Origin: Bacteroidota bacterium
GTDB taxonomy: Bacteria > Bacteroidota > Bacteroidia > Flavobacteriales > Crocinitomicaceae
Reading direction: 5' to 3'
Assembly (NCBI GenBank): GCA_029558435.1
Contig: JAKQEZ010000523.1
Location: forward strand, 1 to 64,000
DNA length: 64,000 nucleotides
The notes beneath the pieces are model-generated. The model was not told where the DNA came from and searched no databases. It saw nothing but the letters and a program-made list of their open reading frames with translations. The translations under genes were made by a program, and so were the position numbers. The stretch's first letter is position 1. Every line of letters begins with the position of its first letter. Positions 17,615 to 26,610 of the stretch are shown here, piece by piece.

Positions 17615-18694
17615 TTACTTTGTTGATTTATTTCCTCTAACAATGTACAATACCACCACAATTGAAATGAAAAGCAACATTCCAACTATCTGATGGGTTT
17701 GTGCCAATGTTTCGTAAACTCCAAAACTCCCTCTTTTTAAATGAGGAATGGAAATTACTGTAAAAATTCCTAGTGTTACCTGTGAAATCACAAAAATCAA
17801 AGGCCAAATAGCTGCTTTTTTCAAAGCAATAGAATTTGTTTTTTTAGCCAATTTCCATGTTTTTATAAAACCAAAGATGATGACAAAAAACAAGAGGTAA
17901 GCAACCATTCGGTGAACAAATTGAACATTTAATTCACTATTAATCCAACTCAACTTAGACATACCTGGTGGAATCCAATATCCATTCATCGTAGGCCAAG
18001 ATGGAGCAATTAAAGCAGCCAATAACCCCGACATAAATGCACCGTATGCCAATTGTATGAATAATAAAATCAATGTGAATAGGTGAAAATTTCGTGTTCC
18101 ACTGTGACGCACAATTTGGTCGTTTGGAATCAATAAACGAAGTGCCACCCATAAAATGTAAGCTAATAAAATTAATGCCGTAAGCAAGTGAATGGCTAAA
18201 CGAACATGACTAACACGCACCAAACTAGAACCGTTCAATCCACTTTGCACCATGTACCAACCAATTGTTGCTTGCAAAACACCCAATCCAAAAATGATGA
18301 TTAAAGGTGTAATTAAATCTTTGGTAATGTATTTCTTTACTAAAAAATAAATGAATGGAACGATGAAAACAACACCAATAGAACGTGCCCATAAACGGTG
18401 AAACCATTCCCAAAAAAAGATGAATTTAAAATCCTCAATGGTAAAATGGTTGTTGACGTATTTGTATTGCGCAATTTCTTGATAACCTCTAAATGCTTTT
18501 TGCCAATCTGCATCGTTTAATGGTGGAATGGCTCCCATAATTGGCTCCCATTCTGTCATTGATAAGCCCGAACCTGTTAATCTTGTTACTCCACCGGTTA
18601 TGATTTGAAATACAATCATAAAAACTCCAACCAACAACCATATTGCTATGATTTTTTTTCTTCGATTGAGTTCTGCTGTTTCTGCTAATGTCAC
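17615..18694 (-). CDS. ctaA: Heme A synthase (COX15/CtaA family)
   Basis: A 359-residue membrane protein with eight hydrophobic helices. GGVTRLTGSGLSMTEW, WEWFHRLWAR, SHVRLAIHL, FVHRMVAYL and AQTHQIVGM supply the conserved histidines that bind the two hemes in COX15/CtaA. The enzyme oxidises the C8 methyl of heme O to make heme A for aa3-type cytochrome oxidase, so aerobic respiration is expected. I place the start at the GTG at 18694, which follows AAAACAACAA; a TTG at 18730 would add 12 residues, and no ATG exists nearby. It abuts the PaaY-like gene (3 nt) and follows lptD. Confidence 0.88.
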   Translation of the reverse strand: MTLAETAELNRRKKIIAIWLLVGVFMIVFQIITGGVTRLTGSGLSMTEWEPIMGAIPPLNDADWQKAFRGYQEIAQYKYVNNHFTIEDFKFIFFWEWFHRLWARSIGVVFIVPFIYFLVKKYITKDLITPLIIIFGLGVLQATIGWYMVQSGLNGSSLVRVSHVRLAIHLLTALILLAYILWVALRLLIPNDQIVRHSGTRNFHLFTLILLFIQLAYGAFMSGLLAALIAPSWPTMNGYWIPPGMSKLSWINSELNVQFVHRMVAYLLFFVIIFGFIKTWKLAKKTNSIALKKAAIWPLIFVISQVTLGIFTVISIPHLKRGSFGVYETLAQTHQIVGMLLFISIVVVLYIVRGNKSTK

Positions 18695-18739
18695 TTGTTG
18701 TTTTATTTTAAATTTCAACAAAAGTAACAATTTTATGAA

Positions 18740-21262
18740 TTATAAAAAGACGGGTGGTTTTCTAAAGTCTAACTTAGCATCTTTAAATATTGATGAAGTG
18801 TTGCGAATGGTTAGCAAAAAGCTTTTGTTATAACCAATTGGTGTCCAACGAAACGAAAGTGCCCAACAGTGCATGTCGCGGTTCAAAGTGAAATAACCAT
18901 TGGTTACCTTTTTGTTTTTTAAATCAACATTCAACACGGCACCTAATTTCCAACGTTTGGTAATACTCACATCGGCATCAATGTTAAGCGTATGAATTTG
19001 ATTGAATTCAGCAGAATTGTAAACCGTTTTGTTGGTGTTGCGGTTCAAGTTAAATTGATGCGAAATATTAACTTTCCACGGAATGCGATAGTCGATAATG
19101 CGTTCTGGGTGCAAATAGAAATAATCGTAATCGGTTTGCCAATTTTGAGCGGCAGCCTCTCGGTTTTCTTCAATTTTTTCTCTACTTTCTTTGGAGGTGA
19201 TGGTAAATGTTGTGGCTATTGAATTGGTCATTGATCGCCCTAATTTTTTGTTGTGCTGCAATGCAAATTGTTTTACAGAAGCATTTGTTGTGGCATCCCA
19301 ACCATAAAAAGAAACCGAAGATGCTCCAACAATGTTGAGCCATTTAAACGGACTAATGCGCAAACCTATGTTTAGGTCTGAAAGATTCATCGAATCGCGC
19401 ATGAAATCATAACTTCCATTCACACTAAAAGCGTCAATTATTCTAATTTTTTGAAAACCAGTTACCGTGTCTTTGTCCGATTTACGTTTAATTTCAAATG
19501 AGTTGTTGATGCCAAAATTCAACAAAGCTTGGTCGTTAGTAGCTGCATACGAATAAACACTGTTAGAAAACGGTGAATAGGTGATAGGCGCCATGTTGTA
19601 GCCAACAGAATCCACTCTATTTTTTGTCAACAAAGGTCTAAAGCTAAACGAAACATTAGGAGTTAACACATGACGCATGATGGGTTTGTTTTTTCCCACG
19701 ATGCGGTAATAGCTGTACACTACAGTTGTAGCAGCCATGTTTAAAGAAAGTTCGTGTGCCAATCCAACTTTGTTTATTGTATCCGCTTTTGCCGTATTGG
19801 TTGTAGCATTGTGCGACATTCGAATTTGTTGGAAATTCAATACCGTTCCGTAGTTGACACTTGGCGTTAATTTCAAAACGTTTTTAAATACACCACCAGT
19901 TGTTTGAATGGTAATACGTTGGCGCATACCATACATAAATTGATTGCCTATTCCTTTAAAATCGCCCGTGCGTAAAAGAGAATCTTTGAATGTGGAGCGA
20001 TTTTGCCCTTCAATGTTGTAAATAATCCCTAAACGCTGAAAAATCTCTCCTTTCAGTAGTTTTTTTAGAGGAAAAAACTGATTGGTAGAGAAATTAATAA
20101 TTGGACTTGTTAATGCAATATTTTTGGTAGTTGAGTTTTGATTCAACGATATTTTAGCCGAAAGACGATAAGGTTTGCCTGGGAAATTTCGATTAACATT
20201 GATATCCGAAAGCAAGGTGTTTTTAAAATAATCTTTGTTTAATGGATCGAGGTTGTTTTTGGTATTGTTGCTCGATATAAAGTTGATATTGGTATTAAAA
20301 TTCCATTTAGGGTTGGATTTTGGATCCTGACGATGGGTCCAAGCAAATTTCACATTGTTTAAATTTCTATTGGTTGGAAATCCACTTCTAAATTGTTCAA
20401 AAGATACGTCTAAATTCCCCGCATATTTATAGCGTTTTGCATATTCTGTTGCATTGCGCAAGCCCCAACTTCCGCGTGAGTAAATAGTTCCATATATCGA
20501 TGTTTGCACATAATCGTTGATAGGAATGTAGTACCCTAAATTGTTCAACCCAAAACCGTATTGAGAAACAGGTACCAACTCTGGAAACAACAAACCATGC
20601 GTGCGGTCGCTTTGATCTTTTTGCGGAATGTAGCTAAACGGTAAGCCCAGTGGGGTAGGAACGCCTGCAATGTGCAAATTCATCGGTCCAGTAACAATAC
20701 GTTTATTAGGAACCAAAACAGCTCTAGAAAGTTGAAAGTGGTAATGTGGTTCGTCTAAATCACAAGTGGTAAAGCGACCATCAACAAAGTGAATGTCTTC
20801 GTTTGCTTGGCGTTTTGCTTTGCCCATATACAAATACATTTCATCTTGTTTAATCTTTACCGCTTCAATGTATGCTTTTTTTGTGTTGAGGTTGTATTTT
20901 AATGTATTAGCCTCTACCTGATCACCTCCCATGTTAAACAAAGGTTTTTCAATCATTTTTCCTTCTTCGTCTATAACATAGGTTGCCGTAACTTCTTCGG
21001 TGTTCATATCGATGAGGATATACCCAGCTTTAAGGTTCATATCTTCCGATTCTACCGTAGCTTCTCCATATAAATGCAGTTGTTTTTTCTTTAAATCGGC
21101 ATAAACAGAATCGCGCGCACTGTATTTGGAAATTCCCCCCATGCTGTCATCGTTTATGTAAATAGTATCCACAGGAGTTGTTTGCCCCAATAACTGAGTT
21201 GGCACACACATTATTAACAATGTGTAGAAGATAAAAATCAATATGGAACGTTTTTTGGACAA
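18740..21262 (-). CDS. lptD: LPS-assembly protein LptD (OstA family)
   Basis: An 840-residue outer-membrane protein. A signal peptide (residues 1-26, ending LLGQ) is followed by an OstA/LptA-type beta-jellyroll region (about residues 40-160: YADLKKKQLHLYGEATVE, YNLNTKKAYIE) and a large C-terminal beta barrel. FTTCDLDEPHYHF and GPMNLHIAGVPTPLGLPF mark the junction as in Bacteroidota LptD. LptD with LptE inserts LPS into the outer leaflet. The start is a TTG at 21262; the next ATG would cut into the signal peptide. It is divergent from the amidase gene with only 38 nt between them. Confidence 0.88.
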   Translation of the reverse strand: MSKKRSILIFIFYTLLIMCVPTQLLGQTTPVDTIYINDDSMGGISKYSARDSVYADLKKKQLHLYGEATVESEDMNLKAGYILIDMNTEEVTATYVIDEEGKMIEKPLFNMGGDQVEANTLKYNLNTKKAYIEAVKIKQDEMYLYMGKAKRQANEDIHFVDGRFTTCDLDEPHYHFQLSRAVLVPNKRIVTGPMNLHIAGVPTPLGLPFSYIPQKDQSDRTHGLLFPELVPVSQYGFGLNNLGYYIPINDYVQTSIYGTIYSRGSWGLRNATEYAKRYKYAGNLDVSFEQFRSGFPTNRNLNNVKFAWTHRQDPKSNPKWNFNTNINFISSNNTKNNLDPLNKDYFKNTLLSDINVNRNFPGKPYRLSAKISLNQNSTTKNIALTSPIINFSTNQFFPLKKLLKGEIFQRLGIIYNIEGQNRSTFKDSLLRTGDFKGIGNQFMYGMRQRITIQTTGGVFKNVLKLTPSVNYGTVLNFQQIRMSHNATTNTAKADTINKVGLAHELSLNMAATTVVYSYYRIVGKNKPIMRHVLTPNVSFSFRPLLTKNRVDSVGYNMAPITYSPFSNSVYSYAATNDQALLNFGINNSFEIKRKSDKDTVTGFQKIRIIDAFSVNGSYDFMRDSMNLSDLNIGLRISPFKWLNIVGASSVSFYGWDATTNASVKQFALQHNKKLGRSMTNSIATTFTITSKESREKIEENREAAAQNWQTDYDYFYLHPERIIDYRIPWKVNISHQFNLNRNTNKTVYNSAEFNQIHTLNIDADVSITKRWKLGAVLNVDLKNKKVTNGYFTLNRDMHCWALSFRWTPIGYNKSFLLTIRNTSSIFKDAKLDFRKPPVFL

Positions 21263-21272
21263 TCTTTGAAAA

Positions 21273-21280
21273 TAACTTTG
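21273..21280 (+). promoter_or_regulatory. Promoter -7 box for the amidase-MCE unit
   Basis: TAACTTTG matches TAnnTTTG exactly and lies 20 nt before the ATG at 21301. T-rich sequence lies upstream, with a TTG at 21255-21257 (15-nt spacing, short). It is in the 38-nt divergent gap with lptD and extends into the lptD coding start. Confidence 0.5.
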
Positions 21281-21300
21281 TAATCTACATTTAACGTTTT

Positions 21301-22497
21301 ATGGATGCAAAACTAAAAAATAACCCATTTCTGAACGCAAAAATATGCGGAATATGCAAAATCTATACCTTTTTTTTAGGTTTAGGTGTGATCTTGCTAA
21401 CTAATTTCTCTTATTCGCAAAAAGATGAGTTGCACAAAGCAGCTATAAAAACGGTTGTAATTGATGCGGGGCACGGTGGGAAAGACCCTGGTTGTCATGG
21501 GGCGCATTCCAACGAAAAAACGGTTTGTTTAAACATGGCGTTAACCTTAGGCGATTTAATTAAAAAGAATTATCCCGAAATAAAAGTTATTTACACCAGA
21601 GACAAAGATGTTTTTGTGGAATTGGATGAACGTGCACGCATTGCCAATAGAAATAATGCCGATTTATTTATTTGTATTCACGCAAATTCAGCTGGACCTT
21701 CTGCTTATGGCGCTGAAACTTATGTTTTGGGGTTGCATCGAACTGAATCGCAACAAAAAATTGCCGAGCGTGAGAACTCCACTATTTATTTAGAAGACGA
21801 TAAAGGAGAAAAATATAAAAACTTTGATATGTCACCCGATGCCATTATTGCGCGTCAATTGCAATTGAGTGTGTTCTTGGATCAATCCATCAATTTTGCG
21901 AGTAAATTGCAACACGAGTTTAAGTCGTTGGGACGTTACGATAGAGGGGTGAAACAAGCTGGATTTTTGGTGTTATACAAAACAACGATGCCAAGTGTTT
22001 TGATTGAATCGGGCTTTTTGACCAATGTGCAAGAAGAAAATTTCTTGGGTGCACGTGCCAATCAAACAAAAATGGCAGAGGCGATGTTTAAAGCGTTTAA
22101 GAAATATAAAAACGAACTAGAAGGCATACATGTAGAATCCGATTCGCATCCAGAAAAACCTGTTGTTAATCCAGGAAAACCTGTAGTAAAAGAAGAAAAT
22201 GAAAAAATAGTGGTTGCTGCAGATGAAAAAGATAAAGTTGTTTTTAGAATTCAAATACAAACTTCTCAAAAAAGATTACCTTTGTCGAGCAAAGAATTTA
22301 AAGGATTAACGGTTTTTGAATACCAACAAGATGGTTTATACAAATACACAACAGGTGTTTTTATAAATGACTTTAAATCAGCAAATAATGAGAAAAATTT
22401 ATTGCGAAAGGATGGCTTTGAGCATGCTTTTGTGATAGCTTTTTTAAATGGAGAGCGCATAGATATAGAAAAAGCTATTAAATTAGCAGAAAAATAA
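21301..22497 (+). CDS. N-acetylmuramoyl-L-alanine amidase (AmiC type) with C-terminal SPOR-like domain
   Basis: A 398-residue peptidoglycan hydrolase of the amidase_3 family. IDAGHGGKDPG carries zinc ligand His58, NEK the ligand Glu72, IHANS the third histidine, and VLIESGFLTN the catalytic Glu. After a Pro/Glu/Lys-rich linker (about residues 280-310), a domain with VFRIQIQTSQ and GFEHAFVIAF resembles SPOR, which binds denuded septal glycan. It cleaves the bond between MurNAc and L-Ala in daughter-cell separation. An N-terminal hydrophobic segment (about residues 23-38, ending YSQ) serves as signal peptide. The MCE gene starts directly after its stop codon. Confidence 0.9.
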   Translation: MDAKLKNNPFLNAKICGICKIYTFFLGLGVILLTNFSYSQKDELHKAAIKTVVIDAGHGGKDPGCHGAHSNEKTVCLNMALTLGDLIKKNYPEIKVIYTRDKDVFVELDERARIANRNNADLFICIHANSAGPSAYGAETYVLGLHRTESQQKIAERENSTIYLEDDKGEKYKNFDMSPDAIIARQLQLSVFLDQSINFASKLQHEFKSLGRYDRGVKQAGFLVLYKTTMPSVLIESGFLTNVQEENFLGARANQTKMAEAMFKAFKKYKNELEGIHVESDSHPEKPVVNPGKPVVKEENEKIVVAADEKDKVVFRIQIQTSQKRLPLSSKEFKGLTVFEYQQDGLYKYTTGVFINDFKSANNEKNLLRKDGFEHAFVIAFLNGERIDIEKAIKLAEK

Positions 22498-23544
22498 TTG
22501 AGAGTTTTGAAAGTTTCTAAAGAGTTAAAAACAGGAGTTGCTGCAGTCGTAGCGATAGGCTTATTAATTGCCGGAATTAATTTTTTAAAGGGAAATAGTT
22601 TTTTTGGCGGTGATGATTCGTATTATGTGTATCTAGCCGATTCGGGTGGAGTAGCACCAGCAACTTCAATCTACGTTAATGGAGTTATTGTAGGGAAAGT
22701 GTTGGATGTTAAATTGACGGGCAAAAAAGAAGAAAATAAAAAAGTTTTGATGCGTATTAGCATTCAAGACAAAGATTTTAAAATTCCAGTTGGTTCGGAT
22801 ATTCACGCTGGAAGCATTGATTTATTGAGTAAAGGTTTGATTATTGAACCTAGCTCAAACGTTGCTTCTTACCATAAACCTGGTGATTATATTCAAGGAA
22901 GCTTGGCTAGTGACTTGATTTCAACTGTAAAAGATTATGCAGACCCATTGGTTACAAAAATTCAAGATGTTGCCACATCGGTTGATAAATTCATTGTGTC
23001 GTTTCAATCTTTTTGGGATACAACAGCAGCTTCAGAACTAAAAACTACGTTTGATGATGTGCAAGTAGCATTGAAAAAGTTTGGAAACATTGCCACCGAC
23101 TTGGAAGGTTTGGTAGCTTCAGAAAAAGTAAAATTGTCTAAGATTTTCTCAAATGTAGAATCCATCACAAGTAATTTACAGAAAAGCAACGATAAAATTG
23201 AAGGTATTTTAGGGAATGTTAAAACTTTCTCTGATGATTTGGTTACTTCTGATTTTAAAGGTGTAATTGCCGAAGCAAAATCTGCATTGACTAAATTTAA
23301 CAGTGTGTTGGAGTCTGCAAATAATGGCGAGGGAACACTAGGAAAATTATTGAAAGATGAGCAGTTGTACAACGAATTGAACAAAACCAATCATCGTTTG
23401 CAGCATTTAGTTGAAGACATTGAAGCGCATCCAGAAAGATACATTCATTTCTCTGTTTTTGGAGCAAAAACGAAAGGCGTTCCGTTGACTCCAAGCGAGG
23501 AACGTAAATTGAAAGCATTGTTAGACTCTACAAATACCAAATAA
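22498..23544 (+). CDS. MlaD-type MCE lipid-transport protein
   Basis: A 348-residue protein with one N-terminal membrane anchor (VAAVVAIGLLIAGINFLKG) and an MCE domain (about residues 35-120: SGGVAPATSIYVNGVIVGKV, GSIDLLSKGLIIEP). A long amphipathic coiled-coil C-terminus follows. MCE proteins form hexameric rings in the periplasm that shuttle phospholipids between membranes. The frame starts with TTG at 22498, next to the amidase stop; a second TTG at 22507 gives MKVSKELKTG, closer to the usual family start. No ABC permease or ATPase (MlaE/MlaF) is adjacent, so the partner must lie elsewhere. Confidence 0.87.
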   Translation: MRVLKVSKELKTGVAAVVAIGLLIAGINFLKGNSFFGGDDSYYVYLADSGGVAPATSIYVNGVIVGKVLDVKLTGKKEENKKVLMRISIQDKDFKIPVGSDIHAGSIDLLSKGLIIEPSSNVASYHKPGDYIQGSLASDLISTVKDYADPLVTKIQDVATSVDKFIVSFQSFWDTTAASELKTTFDDVQVALKKFGNIATDLEGLVASEKVKLSKIFSNVESITSNLQKSNDKIEGILGNVKTFSDDLVTSDFKGVIAEAKSALTKFNSVLESANNGEGTLGKLLKDEQLYNELNKTNHRLQHLVEDIEAHPERYIHFSVFGAKTKGVPLTPSEERKLKALLDSTNTK

Positions 23545-23545
23545 T

Positions 23546-24883
23546 ATGATTAGTAGCATTGTATTCGGATTATTGTTAATTGGCGGTTCTAGTTTTTTTG
23601 TATGGAACATGCTGAAAATTCGCCAAAACATCTTGTTGGGTAGAGAAATTGACCGAACAAACAATTCAAAAGATCGTTGGAAAACAATGTTTTTAATTGC
23701 CTTTGGTCAAAAGAAAATGTTTGATCGTCCAATTGCAGCTATTTTGCACCTTTTTATTTATTCGGCATTCATCATTACACAAATTGAGTTAATTGAAATT
23801 GTAGTGGATGGTTTGACAGGAAGTCACCGTATTTTTAGAGAAGCATTGGGTGGATTTTACACGTTTTTGGTGAGTTTCATTGAAATTTTATCGGTGCTTG
23901 CTTTTGTTGCCACAATTTCGTTTTTATCTCGTCGTAATTTATTGAAATTGCCTCGATTTACAATGCGCGAAATGGTAGGTTGGGCAAAAATTGACGGTAA
24001 CCTTATCTTGATTTTTGAATTCATGTTGATATGTTTCATCTTTATGATGAATGGTGCCGATGAGGTGTTGTACCGTCAAGGGTTATCTCATGCCACAAAT
24101 CTTAATGATGGTTCTTTAGGGTTTTCTGTTAGTCAATTCATCGGACCTGCTTTGTTTGGTGGAATGTCAGAAGGGGCACTTCATGTAATTGAAAGAATAG
24201 GGTGGTGGGGACACATCGGAATGGTGTTTGTTTTCTTAAATTACTTGCCATATTCTAAACACTTGCACATTTTGTTGGCTTTCCCAAATACCTATTATTC
24301 TAATTTAGAACCCAAAGGTAAATTTACCAACTTGGATGCGGTAACAAAAGAAGTGCAGTTGATGATGGACCCAAATGCAGATCCTTTTGCAGCTCCTGCA
24401 GATGGTGAAATGGCAGAACCACAACGTTTTGGAGCAAAAGACGTGACAGATTTATCGTGGAAACAGTTGTTGGATTCATATACCTGTACAGAATGTGGGC
24501 GATGCTCATCTGTTTGTCCGGCTAATTTAACGGGTAAATTGTTGTCGCCACGTAAAATTATGATGGAAACCCGCGACAGATTGGCTGTTGTTGGTGATAA
24601 CATTAGAAAACACGGTAAAGATTACGATGATGGCAAAAGCTTGTTGTATAACCATATAACAGAAGAAGAATTATGGGCATGTACGTCGTGCAACGCATGT
24701 GTGCAAGTTTGTCCGGTAAACATTGATCCATTATCTATTATTGTTGATATGCGTCGTTACTTAGTGATGGAAGAATCCAAAGCTCCAAGTGAATTGGCCA
24801 ACATGTTTACAAATATTGAGAATAATGGTGCTCCTTGGCAATTCTCGCCAACAGACCGTTTGAATTGGAAAGAAGAACAATAA
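23546..24883 (+). CDS. Membrane-bound 4Fe-4S protein, HdrD/HdrE-like fusion
   Basis: A 445-residue protein. The first 260 residues hold about five to six membrane helices of the NarI/HdrE heme-binding kind, with several histidines. Residues of about 310-400 form a dicluster ferredoxin region with CTECGRCSSVCP and CTSCNACVQVCP, each providing ligands for a [4Fe-4S] cluster. It ends before the CCG domain usually fused in HdrD; that domain is the next gene. The pair likely passes electrons between the quinone pool and a cytoplasmic thiol, disulfide or other substrate. The specific substrate is unknown. It starts 1 nt after the MCE gene. Confidence 0.85.
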   Translation: MISSIVFGLLLIGGSSFFVWNMLKIRQNILLGREIDRTNNSKDRWKTMFLIAFGQKKMFDRPIAAILHLFIYSAFIITQIELIEIVVDGLTGSHRIFREALGGFYTFLVSFIEILSVLAFVATISFLSRRNLLKLPRFTMREMVGWAKIDGNLILIFEFMLICFIFMMNGADEVLYRQGLSHATNLNDGSLGFSVSQFIGPALFGGMSEGALHVIERIGWWGHIGMVFVFLNYLPYSKHLHILLAFPNTYYSNLEPKGKFTNLDAVTKEVQLMMDPNADPFAAPADGEMAEPQRFGAKDVTDLSWKQLLDSYTCTECGRCSSVCPANLTGKLLSPRKIMMETRDRLAVVGDNIRKHGKDYDDGKSLLYNHITEEELWACTSCNACVQVCPVNIDPLSIIVDMRRYLVMEESKAPSELANMFTNIENNGAPWQFSPTDRLNWKEEQ

Positions 24884-24904
24884 GAATTTTATAAAAAAAT
24901 ATTT

Positions 24905-25693
24905 ATGAGTGATTTGAAAGTACCTACAATGGCTGAATTTGCAGCTAGAGGTGAAATGCCCGATGTTTTATTTTGGGTAGGTTGCGCCGGAAGCTTTGAT
25001 GATAGAGCTAAAAAGGTAACAAAAGCAATCGTGAAAATTTTGACAAAATGCAACATTAATTTTGCTGTTTTAGGAGTAGAAGAAGGTTGTACGGGCGATC
25101 CAGCTAAGCGTGCAGGAAATGAATTCTTGTTTCAAATGCAAGCCATGTCTAACATTCAAGTATTGAACGGTTATGGAATTAAAAAAATCGTTACCGGTTG
25201 TCCACACTGTTTCAATACCATCAAAAACGAGTATCCAGGATTGGGTGGAAGCTATGAAGTAGTGCACCATTCTCAATTAATCAACGAATTGTTGCAATCA
25301 GGTGAATTGAAAATTGAAGGAGGTGATTTCAAAGGAAGAAAAATTACTTACCACGATCCATGTTATTTGGGTAGAGGCAATAATGTTTATGAAGCACCTC
25401 GCGATTTAATTCGTAAATTGGATGCGGAGCTAGTAGAAATGAAAAACTGCAAGAAAAAAGCAGTTTGTTGTGGAGCTGGTGGGGCACAAATGTTTAAAGA
25501 GTCTGAACCTGGTAAAAAAGAAATCAATGTGATGCGAACAGAAGAAGCATTGGGAACAAAAGCAACAATTGTTGCAACAGGTTGTCCATTCTGTAATACA
25601 ATGATGACAGATGGCGTAAAACACTTTGAAAAAGAAGGTGATGTTAAAGTAATGGATGTAGCAGAATTAATAGCAAATGCAGCAGATTTATAA
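24905..25693 (+). CDS. CCG-domain iron-sulfur oxidoreductase (HdrB/LutA/GlpC-like)
   Basis: A 262-residue cytoplasmic protein with two CCG-type modules: WVGCAGSFDDRA plus VTGCPHCFNTIKNEY, and HDPCYLGRGNN plus KKAVCCGAGGAQMF and ATGCPFCNTMM. In HdrB such motifs bind non-cubane [4Fe-4S] clusters at the site of disulfide reduction; in LutA and GlpC they take part in lactate or glycerol 3-phosphate oxidation. It is the natural partner of the membrane ferredoxin gene 21 nt upstream. No flavin lactate or glycerol dehydrogenase lies beside them. Its last 17 nt overlap the next gene. Confidence 0.86.
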   Translation: MSDLKVPTMAEFAARGEMPDVLFWVGCAGSFDDRAKKVTKAIVKILTKCNINFAVLGVEEGCTGDPAKRAGNEFLFQMQAMSNIQVLNGYGIKKIVTGCPHCFNTIKNEYPGLGGSYEVVHHSQLINELLQSGELKIEGGDFKGRKITYHDPCYLGRGNNVYEAPRDLIRKLDAELVEMKNCKKKAVCCGAGGAQMFKESEPGKKEINVMRTEEALGTKATIVATGCPFCNTMMTDGVKHFEKEGDVKVMDVAELIANAADL

Positions 25694-26123
25694 TTTAATA
25701 GAAACGTTCCCAGACACAGCAAAAGTTTGGGTATATCATAACCAAGGAGCAATTCCAACAGCAATTCAACCAGCAGTGCAAGCACGTTTGGATGAATTTT
25801 CGCAAAATTGGGCTGCTCACGGTGATAAATTGTATGGAGGAGCGGTTATTATAGAGGATTTCTTCATACTTATATTTGTGAACGAAGAAAAAACAATTGC
25901 TTCGGGTTGCTCAATTGATGGTTCCATTCAATTTTTGAAAAAACTGGAAACTGAATTCAACTTGAGTTTGTTTGACCGTATGCACGTTGTAATTGAAGAA
26001 AATGGACAAAAGAAAAACGTACATTTTGCAGATGTTAATCAACACAAAGGCGCCATCTTTTTTGATCCAACCGTAAGCACATTGGGTGCATATAAGTCGC
26101 AATGGAAAAAAGTGATTGAATAA
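25677..26123 (+). CDS. Conserved small protein of Flavobacteriia (often mislabelled ABC transporter ATPase)
   Basis: A 148-residue soluble protein with no Walker motif. ARLDEFSQNWAAHG, FILIF and ASGCSIDGSIQFLKKLE match a short family that is common in Flavobacteriia and carries the product name ABC transporter ATPase in some annotations without supporting motifs. The conserved Cys in SGCSID is the most obvious functional residue. The start at 25677 lies inside the end of the iron-sulfur gene (17-nt overlap), so translation is probably coupled. The function is unknown; a role with the Hdr-like pair is inferred only from this arrangement. Confidence 0.72.
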   Translation: MQQIYNLIETFPDTAKVWVYHNQGAIPTAIQPAVQARLDEFSQNWAAHGDKLYGGAVIIEDFFILIFVNEEKTIASGCSIDGSIQFLKKLETEFNLSLFDRMHVVIEENGQKKNVHFADVNQHKGAIFFDPTVSTLGAYKSQWKKVIE

Positions 26124-26143
26124 AATTAAATAAATTCTTATTT

Positions 26144-26181
26144 AAGGCAATTATTGAGCATTTTCAGTAATTGCCTTTTTT
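26144..26181 (+). terminator. Intrinsic terminator inside the convergent gene's 3' end
   Basis: AAGGCAATTA (26144-26153) pairs with TAATTGCCTT (26168-26177) and is followed by TTTT. It ends the plus-strand unit that starts at the amidase. Its right arm and loop are also the last codons of the minus-strand lipoprotein gene. Confidence 0.82.
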
Positions 26182-26591
26182 ATTTCTGCTGCCAAAAACT
26201 CAAAATCTTCTTGGGGCGTTGTTTTTGATGCAACAAGGGTAAATAGTTGCTCATCTATTTCTTTTTCCTTTACCCAATAGTTGTTTTCATTAATTGCTTT
26301 TTGAGGCGAACCAACGAGTACCCAAAATTCATAATACGGTTGTTCGGTTGCTACGCCATAAACCAAAATGTGCTTAAACGGCGATTTACCTTTTCTTAAT
26401 TTTTTGTATTCCTCACTGTTGAGCGCATATTTAATGTCAGCATACGATAAACTTGAAAAATTTAATGTTGCGTTACTTGTTTTGATATAACCAAAATCCT
26501 TCTCTTGTACGGTTGTGTGGGCAACTTTCACAAAGGTTGAACAACTAGCAAGTATCAAAACAAACGATACTGAAAATAAACACCACTTCAT
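26151..26591 (-). CDS. Putative lipoprotein of unknown function
   Basis: A 146-residue protein that starts MKWCLFSVSF and has a lipobox LASC with Cys17, so it should be lipidated and membrane anchored. The frame extends 14 codons upstream, but the ATG at 26591 gives a proper signal peptide. The mature part has YADIKYALNSEEYKKLRKG and YEFWVLVG and no motif I recognise. It follows the FAD monooxygenase gene by 19 nt. Its 3' end doubles as the convergent terminator described separately. Confidence 0.75.
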   Translation of the reverse strand: MKWCLFSVSFVLILASCSTFVKVAHTTVQEKDFGYIKTSNATLNFSSLSYADIKYALNSEEYKKLRKGKSPFKHILVYGVATEQPYYEFWVLVGSPQKAINENNYWVKEKEIDEQLFTLVASKTTPQEDFEFLAAEIKKAITENAQ

Positions 26592-26610
26592 ACTTCCATC
26601 TTTTTTAGAA

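Noticed and set aside
17132..17626. 164-codon plus-strand open frame opposite the PaaY-like gene
   Set aside because: Shadow of the hexapeptide-repeat gene; composition follows the reverse complement of its repeats.
25677..26123. ABC transporter ATPase
   Set aside because: The name is used for this family in some annotations, but there is no Walker A, Walker B or signature motif and the protein is too short.
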